Assembly: GCF_000013565.1 (NCBI RefSeq)
Contig: NC_007802.1
Coordinates: 1,984,001 to 2,048,000, forward strand
Length of the DNA stretch: 64,000 nt
Source: Jannaschia sp. CCS1
GTDB lineage: Bacteria > Pseudomonadota > Alphaproteobacteria > Rhodobacterales > Rhodobacteraceae
Reading direction: 5' to 3'
Part shown: positions 9,446 through 16,393 of the stretch, piece after piece
Layout: the number at the start of each line of letters is the position of its first letter
Numbering within the stretch: the first letter of the stretch is position 1
Made by a program: the position numbers and the translations under genes
Notes under the pieces: model-generated
The model's database searches: none
What the model was told of the DNA's origin: nothing
What the model saw: only the letters and a program-made list of their open reading frames with translations

Positions 9446-11832
9446 CGGCTATTGTCGGACGATTGCTGACAGCGCTATTTTTGGCGCTGATACCGGTTAT
9501 GGCCGCTATGCCGGGTGCGGTTGTCGCGCAGACGACGGCCCCCGACGCAGAGATCGACTACGAGGCCTGGGAACGTGAGGCCGCCGCCACGGAAGCGGTG
9601 ATCGAGGGCGCACGGGCGTCGACGTCCTTGCTGGAAACACGCCGTTTGGAACTGGTGCGTTGGCGGGCGCAGTTTCTCGCATCGGATGCCAGCAACGAAG
9701 AGCGGATCGCAACGATCCAAAGCCAGATTGACGCGCTGGGGCCCGGCCCGGCGGACGGAGACGTCGAACCTGACGCAATTGCCGACCGACGGACGGCCCT
9801 GGGAGAGGCGATGACGGCCGCACAAGCGCCGGGCTTGCAGGCCAGAGAGGCGTTCAATCGTGCCAATGGCCTGATCGCCGAGATCGACACGATACTGCTG
9901 GAACGTCAGACGCAACTGTTGTTGGAACGCGACCCTACGCCGCTGAACCCGGCAAATTGGGCCATTGCGATCAACGCGCTGGTAGAGTTTGTGCGCGATC
10001 AGCAGCGGCAGAAAGGCGGACTTCCCCAGGACCCGGACAGTCTTTTGTCGGCTGCCGAAACCTTGCCGCTGCTCATTTTCGCGGTCGTGGTTGGACTGGC
10101 ACTTATCGTCTATGGCCGACCATTTGTGGCGCGATTGGGTGCCCGTTTTTTGGATACGGACCGCCGAAGGGGCCGGACGGCTCTTGGGTTCGCGGTGTCA
10201 TTGGGGCAGCTGCTGCTGCCGTTGGTTGGCTTTCTGGTTATTATCCTGGCGCTGGATCTATCCGGCCTTCTCACCGAAGATCTTGACGCGCTGGCGGTCG
10301 CCGTCGGCGCATTAATCCTGTCCGTCTACATCGCCCTCTGGATCGCTGGTCGGCTTTTTCCAGATCACGAGGAACGCGCCGCAGCCTTTGACATTCAAAT
10401 GCCCGCTCGGTCCCAGGCGCGGCGCACCATCTTGTTTATCGGCGTCTTTGCGGGCCTTGCGGCTTTTGCGGAGGCGGTGGCCGCATTCGATGTCATTCCA
10501 CCCGCCGCGAGAGGCGTGTTTATCCTGCCCGCCTATGCCGGTCTTGCGTGGATGTTCATACGCTTCGGACGGCTGATGCGGGCCGCGCGCGCTGAGGTTG
10601 AGGATGGGGACTCGTCCAATTTCGGCCAGCGGGTCGTGGGCCTCCTGACGCGGGCGCTTACGGTCATCGCCGTCGTCGGCCCGGTGTTGGTCGTGTTCGG
10701 CTATATCAACGCCGCCGAAGCGATCATGTTGCCAACGGTGACGACGCTTCTGATCCTGGGTATTCTGCTCGTGTTGCAATCCGTGATCCGTGATCTTTAC
10801 GCGGTCCTCTTTCGCTCAACGGTTGAAGCGGCGGCAGATGCATTGCTTCCGGTCATCGTAAATTTCTCGCTGTTTGTTTTGGCCACGCCGCTTCTTGCGC
10901 TTGTATGGGGTGTCCGCCCGGAACGGTTGCAGGAAATATACGCCCGTGTGCTGGAGGGGTTCACCCTTGGCGATACGCGGATCACGCCGGGCATTGTGCT
11001 TGCGGTTCTTCTGGTCTTTGCCGCAGGGGTCCTACTGACGCGCATCTTGCAGGGTGCCCTGAAATCCACCGTCTTGCCGCGCACGAAGCTGGATGTGGGC
11101 GCGCGCAATGCCGTCTCAGCAGGCGTTGGCTATGTCGGGATCGCGTTGGCCTGCGTGATTGCCGTGACCAGCGCGGGCATCGACCTGACGGCACTTGGTT
11201 TCGTCGTCGGCGCTCTGTCCGTCGGCATCGGTTTTGGCCTCCAGAACGTCGTCTCCAACTTTGTGTCCGGCATTATCCTCTTGATTGAGCGCCCGATCAG
11301 CGAAGGGGACTGGATCGAGGTCGCGGGCAATATGGGGATCGTCAAGGATATCTCCGTGCGCTCCACCACGATCGAGACCTTCGACAAGACCGACGTGATC
11401 GTGCCCAACGCGGATTTCATCAGCGGGACCGTCACCAACTGGACGCGGGGCAATACCGTGGGCCGGGTGGTGCTGACCGTGGGCGTGGCCTATGGCAACG
11501 ACACGCGCCGGGTGGCTGATCTGCTGATGGAGATCGCCAATGGTCACGACGATGTCGTGAGCTTCCCCGCCCCGGGCGTTGATTTTCTGGGGTTCGGGGC
11601 CGACAGCCTCGACTTCCGGGTCCGGGTAATCCTGCGCGACATCAACCTGTTCGTTACTGTCCAGACCGAGCTTTATCACCGGATAAATGAGACATTTGTG
11701 CGCGAAGGTATCGAAATTCCCTTTGCACAGCGCGATGTCTGGTTGCGCAATCCCGAGACGCTGCAACCACTGCAATCCAAGCCGGAACCACAGCCCCAAG
11801 CCGGGCCTTCCACGCCGCCACAGGAGGCCTAA
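9442..11832 (+). CDS. DUF3772 / MscS-family mechanosensitive channel
   Basis: A 796-residue large MscS-type channel. The start ATG overlaps the cysK stop and yields a cleavable signal peptide (MTAIVGRLLTALFLALIP, cut near AVVAQ). A periplasmic, helical DUF3772-like domain covers about residues 35-210, then roughly ten hydrophobic segments. The pore and MscS core are recognised by GFGLQNVVSNFVSGIILLIE and ERPISEGDWIEV, followed by the beta and C-terminal domains to about residue 770 and a Pro/Gln-rich tail. The family releases solutes on hypo-osmotic shock from the inner membrane. Coupling to cysK is unusual functionally and is probably positional only. Confidence 0.9.
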   Translation: MTAIVGRLLTALFLALIPVMAAMPGAVVAQTTAPDAEIDYEAWEREAAATEAVIEGARASTSLLETRRLELVRWRAQFLASDASNEERIATIQSQIDALGPGPADGDVEPDAIADRRTALGEAMTAAQAPGLQAREAFNRANGLIAEIDTILLERQTQLLLERDPTPLNPANWAIAINALVEFVRDQQRQKGGLPQDPDSLLSAAETLPLLIFAVVVGLALIVYGRPFVARLGARFLDTDRRRGRTALGFAVSLGQLLLPLVGFLVIILALDLSGLLTEDLDALAVAVGALILSVYIALWIAGRLFPDHEERAAAFDIQMPARSQARRTILFIGVFAGLAAFAEAVAAFDVIPPAARGVFILPAYAGLAWMFIRFGRLMRAARAEVEDGDSSNFGQRVVGLLTRALTVIAVVGPVLVVFGYINAAEAIMLPTVTTLLILGILLVLQSVIRDLYAVLFRSTVEAAADALLPVIVNFSLFVLATPLLALVWGVRPERLQEIYARVLEGFTLGDTRITPGIVLAVLLVFAAGVLLTRILQGALKSTVLPRTKLDVGARNAVSAGVGYVGIALACVIAVTSAGIDLTALGFVVGALSVGIGFGLQNVVSNFVSGIILLIERPISEGDWIEVAGNMGIVKDISVRSTTIETFDKTDVIVPNADFISGTVTNWTRGNTVGRVVLTVGVAYGNDTRRVADLLMEIANGHDDVVSFPAPGVDFLGFGADSLDFRVRVILRDINLFVTVQTELYHRINETFVREGIEIPFAQRDVWLRNPETLQPLQSKPEPQPQAGPSTPPQEA

Positions 11833-11837
11833 GCCCC

Positions 11838-12578
11838 ATGACGACCGAGACCTTGTTCCTCAAGGATCCGTATCGCACCTCCGCCACAGCCCGCGTCATT
11901 GGCCAGACGGAGGAGGGCGGCGTGATCCTTGATCGCACCATCTTCTATGCGCGCGGCGGGGGGCAACCCGGTGACAGTGGGGCACTGACCTGGGACGGCC
12001 ATCGCCTGCCTATCGCCACGGCAGTGAAAGGGCCGATCCCCGTTGAAGGGGCGGGTGGTGCGATTGTTCTGATCCCCGCAGAGCCCGCGCCGCTGCCGCC
12101 TGTGGGCGCAGAGGTTGAACAGCAACTCGACTGGGACCGCCGGCTTGGCCACATGCGCATCCACACGGCGTTGCATCTGTTGTCCGTCGTGATCCCTCTG
12201 CCCGTGACCGGCGGGGCCGTGGCCGCCGACAAGGGACGGCTTGATTTCCTGATGCCGCAACCGCCCGAAGACAAGATGATCCTGGAAGGGCAGTTGAATG
12301 CGCTGATCACCCGCGATCTGCCCGTCAGCGTGGAGTGGATCACCGAGAGTCAGTTGAACGCAAACCCAAACCTCGTGAAGACACTGTCTGTCCAGCCGCC
12401 AAGCGGGGCGGGCGAGATCCGTCTGGTGCGTATCGGCGATGAGGCCGCGCCGGTTGATTTGCAGCCCTGCGGCGGGACCCACGTGGCACGGACCTCCGAG
12501 ATCGGGAAACTTGCCATCACCAAGGTGGAGAACAAGGGCAAGCAGAACCGTCGCGTCACAATCGAGTTCGCGTCGTGA
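11838..12578 (+). CDS. Free-standing alanyl-tRNA editing protein (AlaX type)
   Basis: A 246-residue protein homologous to the editing half of alanyl-tRNA synthetase, expected to deacylate Ser-tRNA-Ala or Gly-tRNA-Ala in trans. The second-half motifs are complete: HMRIHTALHLL supplies the HxxxH metal ligands and PCGGTHVARTSEIG supplies Cys and His. The N-terminal part has RTIFYARGGGQPGDSG, also shared with AlaRS. The size fits AlaX-M/L without a C-Ala domain. It starts six bases after the channel gene stop and ends in a GTGA overlap with a small membrane protein. A full alaS with its own editing site is 8 kb upstream, so this is a second line of proofreading. Confidence 0.9.
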   Translation: MTTETLFLKDPYRTSATARVIGQTEEGGVILDRTIFYARGGGQPGDSGALTWDGHRLPIATAVKGPIPVEGAGGAIVLIPAEPAPLPPVGAEVEQQLDWDRRLGHMRIHTALHLLSVVIPLPVTGGAVAADKGRLDFLMPQPPEDKMILEGQLNALITRDLPVSVEWITESQLNANPNLVKTLSVQPPSGAGEIRLVRIGDEAAPVDLQPCGGTHVARTSEIGKLAITKVENKGKQNRRVTIEFAS

Positions 12579-12955
12579 GCCTTTATGGTGCACTTTACAC
12601 CGCCGCGGGCGTGTTCGCGCTGCTGTTGGGGGTGGTGCTTATTCTGATCCCGCAGCTTTACCTGTCGCTATACGTGGCCCTCTACGACCCGGCCATGGCC
12701 TTTCCGGCACAGCGGCTTGGGCCCGCAGTCATTGGCCTTGGCGCGCTGCTGCTCTTGGCCCGGGACCTGCCCGACGGCCCTTTTGCGTCGCGGTTTGCAG
12801 GCCTGTCCGCGCTGGTATGGTTCGCCGTAGCCGCCACGGGCGTTTTCCACTACGCCACCGGCGTGGCGACCTCCGCCATTCTCGTCGCTGCGGCAATTGA
12901 GGTGGCCCTTGGATTGCTGTTCGTGCTGGCGGCCCGCACGAAGCGCGCGACCTGA
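12575..12955 (+). CDS. Small integral membrane protein, unknown function
   Basis: A 126-residue protein with four predicted membrane segments (near residues 5-27, 45-65, 73-93 and 97-120) and no recognisable domain. It begins at GTG overlapping the AlaX stop (GTGA), so it is coupled to that gene and is the last gene of the core operon before the tRNA-Ser. The polarity of loops is simple and no charged catalytic motif is visible. It resembles the many four-helix uncharacterised Rhodobacterales proteins. The gene is likely real given the coupling and clean hydrophobic pattern. Confidence 0.65.
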   Translation: MSLYGALYTAAGVFALLLGVVLILIPQLYLSLYVALYDPAMAFPAQRLGPAVIGLGALLLLARDLPDGPFASRFAGLSALVWFAVAATGVFHYATGVATSAILVAAAIEVALGLLFVLAARTKRAT

Positions 12956-13061
12956 GAAGAGCTGCAGAAATTCGGGCGGGAACGCGCCGTGGCAGGGCGG
13001 TGATTTTTATCAGCAACACCTCTTGCCATGCCGCCCCCATAGCCGTTAAACGCTGCCCCAC

Positions 13062-13151
13062 GGACAGGTGGCCGAGTGGTCGAAGGCGCACGCCTGGAAA
13101 GTGTGTAGGCGGGAGACCGTCTCCAGGGTTCGAATCCCTGTCTGTCCGCCA
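13062..13151 (+). tRNA. tRNA-Ser (GGA anticodon)
   Basis: A class II tRNA of 90 bases including encoded CCA. The acceptor stem GGACAGG pairs with TCTGTCC. The D-arm region is GTGGCCGAGTGG. The anticodon stem CACGC/GTGTG encloses loop CTGGAAA, with anticodon GGA. A long variable arm, GGCGGGAGACCGTCTCC, and T-loop TTCGAATC follow. It is intact and is the insertion target of the downstream integrase element; its 3' end is echoed at 45,226. Confidence 0.97.
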
Positions 13152-13222
13152 TTTCTCTTTCTGTAGTTCTTGCATAACGCTCTGATAGTAGTGTGAAATT
13201 CGGCGTTTTCGCGCTTACGACG
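13138..13222 (+). repeat. attL-like left junction of the integrated element
   Basis: The tRNA 3' end and trailing bases (13138-13158) match 45226-45246 at 19 of 21 positions. A second block of 22 bases (13201-13222, beginning CGGCGTTTTCGC) is identical to 45289-45310. In both copies the two blocks start 63 bases apart, with a diverged middle. This is the expected geometry of duplicated attachment sites, so 13,138 marks the probable left boundary of the element. Confidence 0.75.
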
Positions 13223-13240
13223 TCTCTCGGTCCGCTTGAT

Positions 13241-13274
13241 TTGCTGCACATCTTGCTACACAATTTGCTGCACA
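13241..13274 (+). repeat. Three 12-bp-spaced iterons (probable integrase arm sites, left end)
   Basis: TTGCTGCACA, TTGCTACACA and TTGCTGCACA start at 13241, 13253 and 13265, exactly 12 bases apart. The same iteron series occurs at 45132-45165 near the other end. Short phased repeats between the core site and int are typical arm-type integrase or excisionase binding sites; that role is inferred. Confidence 0.65.
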
Positions 13275-13293
13275 TTCGGGAGTTTTCTCCGCC

Positions 13294-14562
13294 ATGGGCA
13301 TTGCAAAGAGAGGCCGTCTCTATCACCTCCGACGCCGCGTCCCGCGCCGGTATTGCGGGGTTGAGCCGCGCGAAACCGTGTGGATCAGCCTGCACACTGA
13401 CTCTGAGACAGTGGCCATGAGCAAGGCGGACCGCGCATGGAGCCAGATGATTGAGGCTTGGGAAGCACGTTTGGCCGGGAACAGTGACGATGCAGAGGCG
13501 CGATACGAGGCAGCGCGTGACCTGGCTCGGGTTCGAGGCTTTCGGTATCTGGACGTCGGTGCCGTCGCGAAGTTACCTGTAGAAGACGTTGTCGAGCGTG
13601 TGGAAGCAATTCCAGCCACGATGGATCAACTGGACGCCATTGAGGGCGCTGCTCTTCTTGGAGCGGCTCCTGAGCCTTGTACAACGGTCACAAAGACGCT
13701 AGAGCTATACTGGACGCTTGCCCGTGAGAAGACCTTTGGCAAAAGCGAAGACCAACTGCGCCGTTGGGAGGCGCCCCGCAAGAAGGCTATCAAGAACTTC
13801 GTTGCCATCGTCGGCGACAAGGACATCGCCAACATCACCCGCGACGACATGCTGGACTTCCGCCAGCACTGGCTCGACCGGATCGAGGCCGGCGAGGTCA
13901 CGGCGAACTCGGCCAACAAGGACCTGATCCATCTCGGCGACGTGCTTAAGACCGTGAACACGATGAAGCGGTTGGGGCTCATGCTGCCCTTGGGCGAGTT
14001 ATCCTTCAAGCAGGGTGAGGCGCGAACCCGCCCACCGTTCAGCGAAGACTGGATCACAACGCGGTTGCTGGCCCCGGGCGCGCTGGACGGATTGAACGAC
14101 CAAGCGCGCGGCATCTTACTGGGGATGGTGAACACCGGCTATCGCCCATCCGAGGGGGCCGCGTTGACGGCAGACACGATCCGGCTCGATTGCGACGTGC
14201 CGCATATTTCGATTGAAGCTGATGGCCGTCAGCTGAAGTCACACTTCGCCCGGCGGGTGATCCCTCTGGCTGGCGCTTCGTTAGAGGCCTTCAAGCAATT
14301 CCCTGACGGCTTCCCCCGCTACCGCAACAGCGCCAGCCTAAGCGCGGTGGTTAACAAGTTCCTCCGCACCAACGGCCTGCTCGAAACCCCGCGTCACTCA
14401 TTTTACTCGCTCCGGCACTCCTTCGAGGATCGCATGCTCGCCGCCGGGATCGACGACCGGATAAGGCGGGATTTGTTTGGTCATCGATTAGATCGGGAAC
14501 GGTACGGAAAAGGTGCGTCGCTCGAACATGTCGCCGAACTCGTCGGTCGGGTCGCTTTCTGA
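13294..14562 (+). CDS. int: Tyrosine recombinase / phage-type integrase
   Basis: A 422-residue tyrosine integrase that would insert and excise the element at the tRNA-Ser. It has an N-terminal arm-binding region, a core-binding SAM-like domain (about 130-240) and a C-terminal catalytic domain. The catalytic residues are Arg284 in TGYRPSEGAAL, Lys315, Arg374 in YSLRHSFEDR (with Tyr371 where many relatives have His), His397 in LFGHRL and the nucleophile Tyr404 in RERYGKG. All are present, so it looks active. ATG at 13294 lies 20 bases after the iterons. The 3' end overlaps a convergent small gene. Integrases of this size adjacent to tRNA genes are characteristic of genomic islands in Rhodobacterales. 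Confidence 0.92.
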   Translation: MGIAKRGRLYHLRRRVPRRYCGVEPRETVWISLHTDSETVAMSKADRAWSQMIEAWEARLAGNSDDAEARYEAARDLARVRGFRYLDVGAVAKLPVEDVVERVEAIPATMDQLDAIEGAALLGAAPEPCTTVTKTLELYWTLAREKTFGKSEDQLRRWEAPRKKAIKNFVAIVGDKDIANITRDDMLDFRQHWLDRIEAGEVTANSANKDLIHLGDVLKTVNTMKRLGLMLPLGELSFKQGEARTRPPFSEDWITTRLLAPGALDGLNDQARGILLGMVNTGYRPSEGAALTADTIRLDCDVPHISIEADGRQLKSHFARRVIPLAGASLEAFKQFPDGFPRYRNSASLSAVVNKFLRTNGLLETPRHSFYSLRHSFEDRMLAAGIDDRIRRDLFGHRLDRERYGKGASLEHVAELVGRVAF

Positions 14563-14780
14563 GCGAGGAGCGCCCGCGCCCGGCGCTGCGCTTCTGACAT
14601 CCGGTTCTCCTCCTTCACGGTCGCGGCCAACTCCGCTTCCAACCGCTCGAAGACCGGCGCGAACGCCGGGTCCTGCGCCACCAGCTTTGCCACCTTAAGG
14701 AGCGCTGCCTCGATCCGTGCGGCATTGACCGGCTTGGCCGGGCAATTAGGTGGTGGCGAAGGGTGCGGTTGCAGTGTCAT
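14481..14780 (-). CDS. Small hypothetical protein convergent with integrase
   Basis: A possible 99-residue protein beginning MTLQPHPSPPPNCPAKP. A helical, charged central stretch (ALLKVAKLVAQDPAFAPVFE, then a Glu/Lys-rich run) suggests a coiled or helical-bundle fold. No domain is recognised. Its 3' end overlaps the integrase 3' end by 82 bases on the opposite strand. Genes of this size beside island integrases are sometimes excisionase or regulator-like, but no helix-turn-helix is apparent here. The last 25 residues are antisense to the integrase and may be spurious. The helical middle with plausible codon use is the main argument for it being real. Confidence 0.35.
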   Translation of the reverse strand: MTLQPHPSPPPNCPAKPVNAARIEAALLKVAKLVAQDPAFAPVFERLEAELAATVKEENRMSEAQRRARALLAQKATRPTSSATCSSDAPFPYRSRSNR

Positions 14781-15312
14781 GCCGAGCAGCATGGGGCCAA
14801 CGAGGAGCGCTGTGCAGGTGCAACGCGCGTTGGTCGCAGTACAGCCAGCAGCGGCGTAGAAATCGGACGGTTTATCTCTCAAGTGCTCCACACGTGGCGG
14901 CTGCTGACAGGCGAGGGTGGTTCGCTTGTGAGGGTGGTCACATCGACTTCAAGTAAGGCGCGCCTGGGCCATCGGGATGTATCGCAAGATAAAAGGACTG
15001 GCACGGTGGCGTGCCAAGTTGTTGTTGTAATGATAGTTCTTGCGTGCCGGGTCGAAGCCCATGGTGCCCGGAAATCCAGCAACTATCTGATATCGTGATT
15101 AAATCGCAGTGCCGTTAAATCGCTATGCTTGGCAGTTGCCGCACAATTTTTTACCTAACTTCAATAGTTTAGATGGCTGCCTGCCGCACAGTTCCTAGGG
15201 TTGCGGCGCAAAAAACCTCGTAACAACAGATGCTTGAGTGCCAGTTGCGGCACTCCTTTTATCTTGCGCTCCCTTGACGTCCTGTCTCATAGGCCTGTTT
15301 CCGCACCAGAAA
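14781..15312. other. Non-coding stretch between integrase region and DUF3883 gene
   Basis: About 530 bases with no convincing gene. It holds one clear hairpin (15236-15255) listed separately and otherwise only short random frames. Base composition changes along it, consistent with decayed sequence. Confidence 0.5.
15236..15260 (+). terminator. Hairpin followed by T-run
   Basis: A perfect 7-bp inverted repeat, GAGTGCC and GGCACTC, has a 6-base loop and is followed by CTTTT. It is terminator-like for plus-strand transcription, although no plus-strand gene ends just before it; it may shield the convergent DUF3883 gene from read-through of int. Confidence 0.35.
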
Positions 15313-16149
15313 TCAGTGAAAATTTGCCTGAAAGCTCAAAGCCGTCAGCGACACATGTGCGTCCAGCGGGGGCCGCAACTCGAACGCTTTAGGGGCACGC
15401 GCGAAGTTCCAGAGGCGAAACAAACACCACTCATCGCGCCGCTCATCTGCCACGGCAAGCTCATTGCGAGAGATATGAAACGGCGTGCGCTCCCACCCAT
15501 TTGTGGTCTTAACTTCGATCAACCGTTGCCGTCCGTCCGCATCAAAACTGGCAATATCATACCCCGCACCGTCCCCGTCCTTGTCCGAGACCCAGCGAAT
15601 TTGATCCGCCAAGTCCTTGCGCCCGGCTGCCGTCAAACTGTCACGCTCATGCTTCAAGACACGCTCTTCGCCTGCTTTCCCGAGGGCGCGGTTGCGTTCA
15701 TCGCGCGCCGCGACATGAAACTTTCGGGCGATGTGGAGCATCTGCTCAAGCTCCTCTGGCGGCGGCTGATTGGTCAGGGTCGGTGCCGGTCCGACCCAGA
15801 GTTGTGCCGCCTCCGCCATGCCGTTCGCTCGCTTGGGAGTGCGGATCTGAAGCGCGTCAGCGGGATTTAAGACCAGCCGCCGCGCCACTGCGTCAATCAG
15901 GCTTGCCTGAAAGTTGAACGCTGGCTTGTACCCGATGATCCAAGTCTCGCCGAGCCCCTTGAGGACCGCGCTAATGTTCTGGTGTTTGAACTCAACTGCG
16001 CCCTCCGAGCGATTGTTGAGCAGCGGCAAGAGCTGCCGCCGATGCGCCGCCTTGTTATAAGAGTGGCCCGTCAAATCGTCGGCAAGCATCGCGAAGTAAT
16101 CCGCAACGATCAGGTCATTCTCGGCATCTGTCCACGCATGGTTCGACAT
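15313..16149 (-). CDS. DUF3883 (PD-(D/E)XK nuclease-like) protein
   Basis: A 278-residue protein. Residues 1-100 form a helical domain beginning NHAWTDAENDLIVADYFAML, containing KHQNISAVLKGLG and GYKPAFNFQ; this part recurs in restriction-like proteins. Residues 160-265 are a DUF3883 domain with the nuclease-fold signature DKDGDGAGYDIASF followed by LIEVKTT, i.e. the Asp and Glu-x-Lys of the PD-(D/E)XK superfamily. DUF3883 proteins are common in defence islands, next to helicases and NTPases. It is divergent from the NACHT gene across 244 bases, which must hold both promoters. DNA-targeting defence is inferred from fold and neighbours; catalytic activity is not proven. Confidence 0.8.
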   Translation of the reverse strand: MSNHAWTDAENDLIVADYFAMLADDLTGHSYNKAAHRRQLLPLLNNRSEGAVEFKHQNISAVLKGLGETWIIGYKPAFNFQASLIDAVARRLVLNPADALQIRTPKRANGMAEAAQLWVGPAPTLTNQPPPEELEQMLHIARKFHVAARDERNRALGKAGEERVLKHERDSLTAAGRKDLADQIRWVSDKDGDGAGYDIASFDADGRQRLIEVKTTNGWERTPFHISRNELAVADERRDEWCLFRLWNFARAPKAFELRPPLDAHVSLTALSFQANFH

Positions 16150-16393
16150 TGTGCCAGGCTATTGGAGAGACGGGTTGTTGTCACGAAGGGCGGGAAGCAG
16201 TCTTTTGCTGCAGTTGCAAACCCTTTGTCTCTCGCCATCAAAAGCGGTCATTCACTTAAGGCCACTACGGCCTGAATTGCGAGCGCGATCCAGCGATCTT
16301 GAGTACCTTTCAGCGATTTTCGGTTCGGAGGTCTGTATTGCCATCCGAAACCGTGCAACTCTAGCTTGTAAGGTATGAAAAGGTTGGTGCAAT

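Noticed and set aside
13241-13274. CRISPR array
   Set aside because: Units are 10 bases with 2-base gaps, only three copies, no spacers of CRISPR length and no cas genes.
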